Source: Alphaproteobacteria bacterium (GTDB lineage: Bacteria; Pseudomonadota; Alphaproteobacteria; Rhizobiales; Devosiaceae). From it: a stretch of 8,181 nucleotides of DNA. The notes below the pieces were generated by a model. It worked only from the letters and a program-made list of their open reading frames with translations, was not told where the DNA came from and did not search any database. Position 1 is the stretch's first letter. Every line of letters starts with the position of its first letter. The DNA is taken from contig JAADFY010000031.1 of the NCBI GenBank assembly GCA_013152625.1, positions 1-8,181 of the forward strand, in the 5' to 3' direction. Position numbers and translations under genes: made by a program. Shown in pieces: positions 5,968-8,181 of the stretch.

Positions 5968-6576
5968 ATGGACGAAATCCTGAACGAACATGGCGAATAT
6001 CTCACCCTGAAACTTGGGGAGGCGCTGACCGGTTTTACCATTTCATATGGTGAACTGACATTGAATGCGCGGCGGGGGGACATTGTCGAAATCATCCGGG
6101 TGCTGCGTGACGACGCCCAGTGCCGCTATATATCCATTATCGATATTTGCGGGGTGGATTACCCCGGCCGGGCCGAGCGGTTCGATGTGGTTTATCACTT
6201 GTTGTCCCCGACCCAGAATATCCGCCTCCGGGTGCGTGTGACTACGGATGAGACCACACCGGTGCCATCCGTAACCGGTGTTTTCCCCGGGGCCAACTGG
6301 TATGAGCGCGAGGCCTATGACCTGTACGGCATCCTGTTTTCCGGCCATCCCGACCTGCGCCGTCTGCTGACGGATTATGGATTTGAGGGGCATCCGCTGC
6401 GCAAGGATTTCCCCGTATCGGGATTTGTCGAGGTGCGATTTGATGAAGAACAAAGGCGAGTGGTCTACGAGCCGGTAAAGCTGACCCAGGAATATCGTGA
6501 TTTTGACTACTTAAGTCCCTGGGAAGGCACCGAATATGTGTTGCCGGGGGACGAAAAGGCTTCAAACAATGGCTGA
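5968..6576 (+). CDS. nuoC: NADH:quinone oxidoreductase subunit C
   Basis: NuoC (30-kDa subunit) is a cluster-free peripheral-arm protein that packs against NuoD and NuoB. The 202 residues match the family length for unfused NuoC. The signature segment at 113-149 is nearly canonical: EREAYDLYGILFSGHPDLRR (113-132), then LTDYGFEGHPLRKDFP. The ferredoxin-like N-terminal half includes CRYISIIDICGVDYPGR (52-68). ATG 5968 follows the nuoB stop by 5 nt and has only a poor ribosome site, so translation may depend on nuoB. The last 8 nt overlap nuoD. NuoC is separate from NuoD, unlike the fused NuoCD of enteric bacteria. Confidence 0.96.
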   Translation: MDEILNEHGEYLTLKLGEALTGFTISYGELTLNARRGDIVEIIRVLRDDAQCRYISIIDICGVDYPGRAERFDVVYHLLSPTQNIRLRVRVTTDETTPVPSVTGVFPGANWYEREAYDLYGILFSGHPDLRRLLTDYGFEGHPLRKDFPVSGFVEVRFDEEQRRVVYEPVKLTQEYRDFDYLSPWEGTEYVLPGDEKASNNG

Positions 6577-7759
6577 GTCCGAGGTACGCGCGTTCAATAT
6601 AAATTTCGGCCCCCAGCATCCCGCCGCCCACGGGGTGTTGCGGCTGGTTCTGGAGCTGGATGGTGAAGTGGTGGATCGGGTCGACCCCCATGTGGGGCTG
6701 CTGCACCGGGGCACCGAAAAGCTGATCGAACAGAAAACCTATTTGCAGGCTTTGCCCTATTTCGACCGGCTCGACTATGTGGCGCCGATGAACCAGGAGC
6801 ATGCCTTTTCCCTGGCGGTGGAAAAGCTTTTGGGGCTTAGGGTACCCATGCGCGGCCAGCTTATCCGGGTCCTTTATTCCGAAATCGGGCGGTTGCTGTC
6901 CCATATGCTCAACATAACCACCCAGGCCCTGGATGTGGGGGCGCTGACCCCGCCGCTGTGGGGGTTTGACGAGCGCGAAAAGCTGATGATCTTTTACGAA
7001 CGGGCCTCGGGAAGCCGGATGCACGCCGCCTACATACGCCCCGGGGGTGTCCATCAGGATCTGCCCCGGGCGCTGGTGGACGATATTGGCGCATTTTGTG
7101 ATCCGTTCCTGAAAGTGCTTGACGATATTGAGGGCCTGCTGACCGGAAACCGGATTTTCATGCAGCGCAATGTGGATATCGCCGTGGTCGAACTCGAGGA
7201 TGCCTGGGCGCGGGGATTTTCAGGGGTGATGGTGCGCGGGTCGGGGGCGGCGTGGGATTTGCGCAAGGCCCAGCCCTACGAATGTTACGCCGATCTCGAT
7301 TTCGATATTCCTGTGGGCCAGAACGGCGATTGTTACGACCGGTATCTGGTGCGCATGGATGAGATGCGCCAATCCATCTCGATCATGAAACAATGCGTTG
7401 CGCGGCTGAATTCGCCGGGCGGGCAGGGCCCGATATCCGCCATGGACGGCAAAGTGGTGCCGCCAAAGCGGGCCGAGATGAAACAATCCATGGAGGGGCT
7501 GATCCACCATTTCAAACTTTACACCGAAGGGTACAAGGTGCCCAAAGGTGAAGTTTACACTGCGGTGGAAGCGCCAAAGGGCGAGTTCGGGGTCTATCTG
7601 GTATCCGATGGCACCAACAAACCGTACCGGTGCAAGATCAAGGCGCCGGGTTTTGCCCATCTCAGCGCCATGGATTTTTTGTGCCGGGGGCACATGCTGG
7701 CCGATGTATCGGCGATCATGGGTTCGCTGGACATTGTGTTCGGGGAGGTCGACCGCTAA
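6569..7759 (+). CDS. nuoD: NADH:quinone oxidoreductase subunit D
   Basis: NuoD (49-kDa subunit, related to [NiFe]-hydrogenase large subunits) forms the quinone pocket together with NuoB. The 396 residues are full length. FGPQHPAAHGVLR (13-25) and HVGLLHRGTEKL (41-52) are the family signatures. H21 and Y70 have the spacing of the His/Tyr pair that contacts the quinone head group in the Thermus subunit. VMVRGSGAAWDLRK (220-233), NGDCYDRY (252-259) and the C-terminal DIVFGEVDR are as expected. ATG 6569 is preferred over the open frame back to 6536 because it gives MAESEVRAFNINFGPQHP and has AAAAGG (6554-6559) 9 nt upstream. It overlaps nuoC by 8 nt and nuoE by 1 nt. Confidence 0.97.
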   Translation: MAESEVRAFNINFGPQHPAAHGVLRLVLELDGEVVDRVDPHVGLLHRGTEKLIEQKTYLQALPYFDRLDYVAPMNQEHAFSLAVEKLLGLRVPMRGQLIRVLYSEIGRLLSHMLNITTQALDVGALTPPLWGFDEREKLMIFYERASGSRMHAAYIRPGGVHQDLPRALVDDIGAFCDPFLKVLDDIEGLLTGNRIFMQRNVDIAVVELEDAWARGFSGVMVRGSGAAWDLRKAQPYECYADLDFDIPVGQNGDCYDRYLVRMDEMRQSISIMKQCVARLNSPGGQGPISAMDGKVVPPKRAEMKQSMEGLIHHFKLYTEGYKVPKGEVYTAVEAPKGEFGVYLVSDGTNKPYRCKIKAPGFAHLSAMDFLCRGHMLADVSAIMGSLDIVFGEVDR

Positions 7760-8181
7760 TGAGCCAACGCCGTCTTGCCGCCGATGCGTTTCAGCCCGAA
7801 AATTTCGAGTTTTCCGCTGACAACGCAAAATGGGTGAAAACCCGCATTGCCCTTTACCCCAAAGGCCGTCAGGCGTCAGCGGTTATCCCGCTGCTGATGC
7901 GGGCCCAGGAGCAGGAGGGGTGGGTCACACGGGCGACCATCGAGCATGTTGCCGATATGCTGTCCATGCCGGTGATCCGGGTGCTTGAAGTGGCGACGTT
8001 TTATACCCAGTTTCAGCTCGTGCCCGTGGGCACCCGGGCCCATGTGCAGGTATGCGGCACCACCCCATGCATGCTGCGCGGTGCCGAGGATCTGCGCGCC
8101 GTCTGCCAGCGCAAAATTCATGCTCAGCCCCACCAGCGCAACGAAGCGGGCACGCTAAGCTGGGAAGAGGTGGAATGTCTG
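7759..8181 (+). CDS. nuoE: NADH:quinone oxidoreductase subunit E, N-terminal part (3' end outside window)
   Basis: NuoE (24-kDa subunit) carries the [2Fe-2S] cluster N1a in the NADH-dehydrogenase module beside NuoF. The frame starts at ATG 7759, sharing one base with the nuoD stop (TAATG), with a strong GGGGAGG (7742-7748) 10 nt upstream. It stays open for 141 codons to the window end. The helical N-terminal region shows YPKGRQASAVIPLLMRAQEQ (33-52), GWVTRATIEHVADML and VLEVATFYTQFQLVPVG (75-91). The thioredoxin-like domain begins VQVCGTTPCMLRG, giving cluster ligands C99 and C104. The third, C140, is in EEVECL; the fourth would lie just past the end. The visible length and motif order are normal for the family. 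Confidence 0.95.
   Translation, partial: MSQRRLAADAFQPENFEFSADNAKWVKTRIALYPKGRQASAVIPLLMRAQEQEGWVTRATIEHVADMLSMPVIRVLEVATFYTQFQLVPVGTRAHVQVCGTTPCMLRGAEDLRAVCQRKIHAQPHQRNEAGTLSWEEVECL

Noticed and set aside
1..8181. CRISPR array, tRNA or rRNA gene, insertion sequence, phage or toxin-antitoxin genes
   Set aside because: No regularly spaced repeats, no tRNA-like cloverleaf, no transposase or integrase-like protein and no small paired genes were seen on either strand.

Overview
The window is chromosomal DNA from a Gram-negative bacterium, most likely an alphaproteobacterium. The respiratory genes support this: nuoC and nuoD are separate genes, nuoA-B-C-D-E are tightly packed, and the NuoB N-terminus has the MGLTD...LIAPRP...ILDPRTG style common in that class. 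Every supported gene is on the + strand. Two unrelated functional blocks sit side by side, and nothing in the window requires an undescribed system.

Block 1 (1-4767) is part of a cell-surface polysaccharide locus. It starts with the C-terminal part of a sulfotransferase-family protein whose 5' end lies outside the window (2-442). A likely promoter and a 450-residue membrane-bound polyprenyl-phosphate sugar-1-phosphate transferase follow (550-1902). Next is a compact three-gene cassette resembling wbpB/wlbA (C3 dehydrogenase), wbpD/wlbB (N-acetyltransferase) and wbpE/wlbC (C3 aminotransferase). These three steps turn UDP-GlcNAc-uronic acid into UDP-2,3-diacetamido-2,3-dideoxy-glucuronic acid. 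The 6-dehydrogenase that makes the uronic acid (WbpA type) and any 2-epimerase (WbpI type) are not in the window. The expected product is an O-antigen, capsule or exopolysaccharide with a diamino-uronic acid residue, possibly also sulfated.

The spacer at 4768-5024 (257 bp) has no convincing gene. It holds three inverted repeats and a cluster of GGCGTT repeats. It separates the polysaccharide block from the respiratory block and probably carries the nuo leader and control region.

Block 2 (5025-8181) is the start of the NADH:quinone oxidoreductase (complex I) operon: nuoA, nuoB, nuoC, nuoD and the first 141 codons of nuoE, which runs off the window end. Three of the four junctions overlap and the fourth has a 5-nt gap, which suggests one transcript with translational coupling. 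The cluster-ligand and quinone-site residues expected in the visible parts are present, so these look like functional core genes.

The sulfotransferase end is clearly poorer in G+C (199/420 by hand count over 1-420) than the rest (38/60 at 2041-2100, 40/60 at 6601-6660). This is consistent with surface-polysaccharide DNA acquired by transfer.
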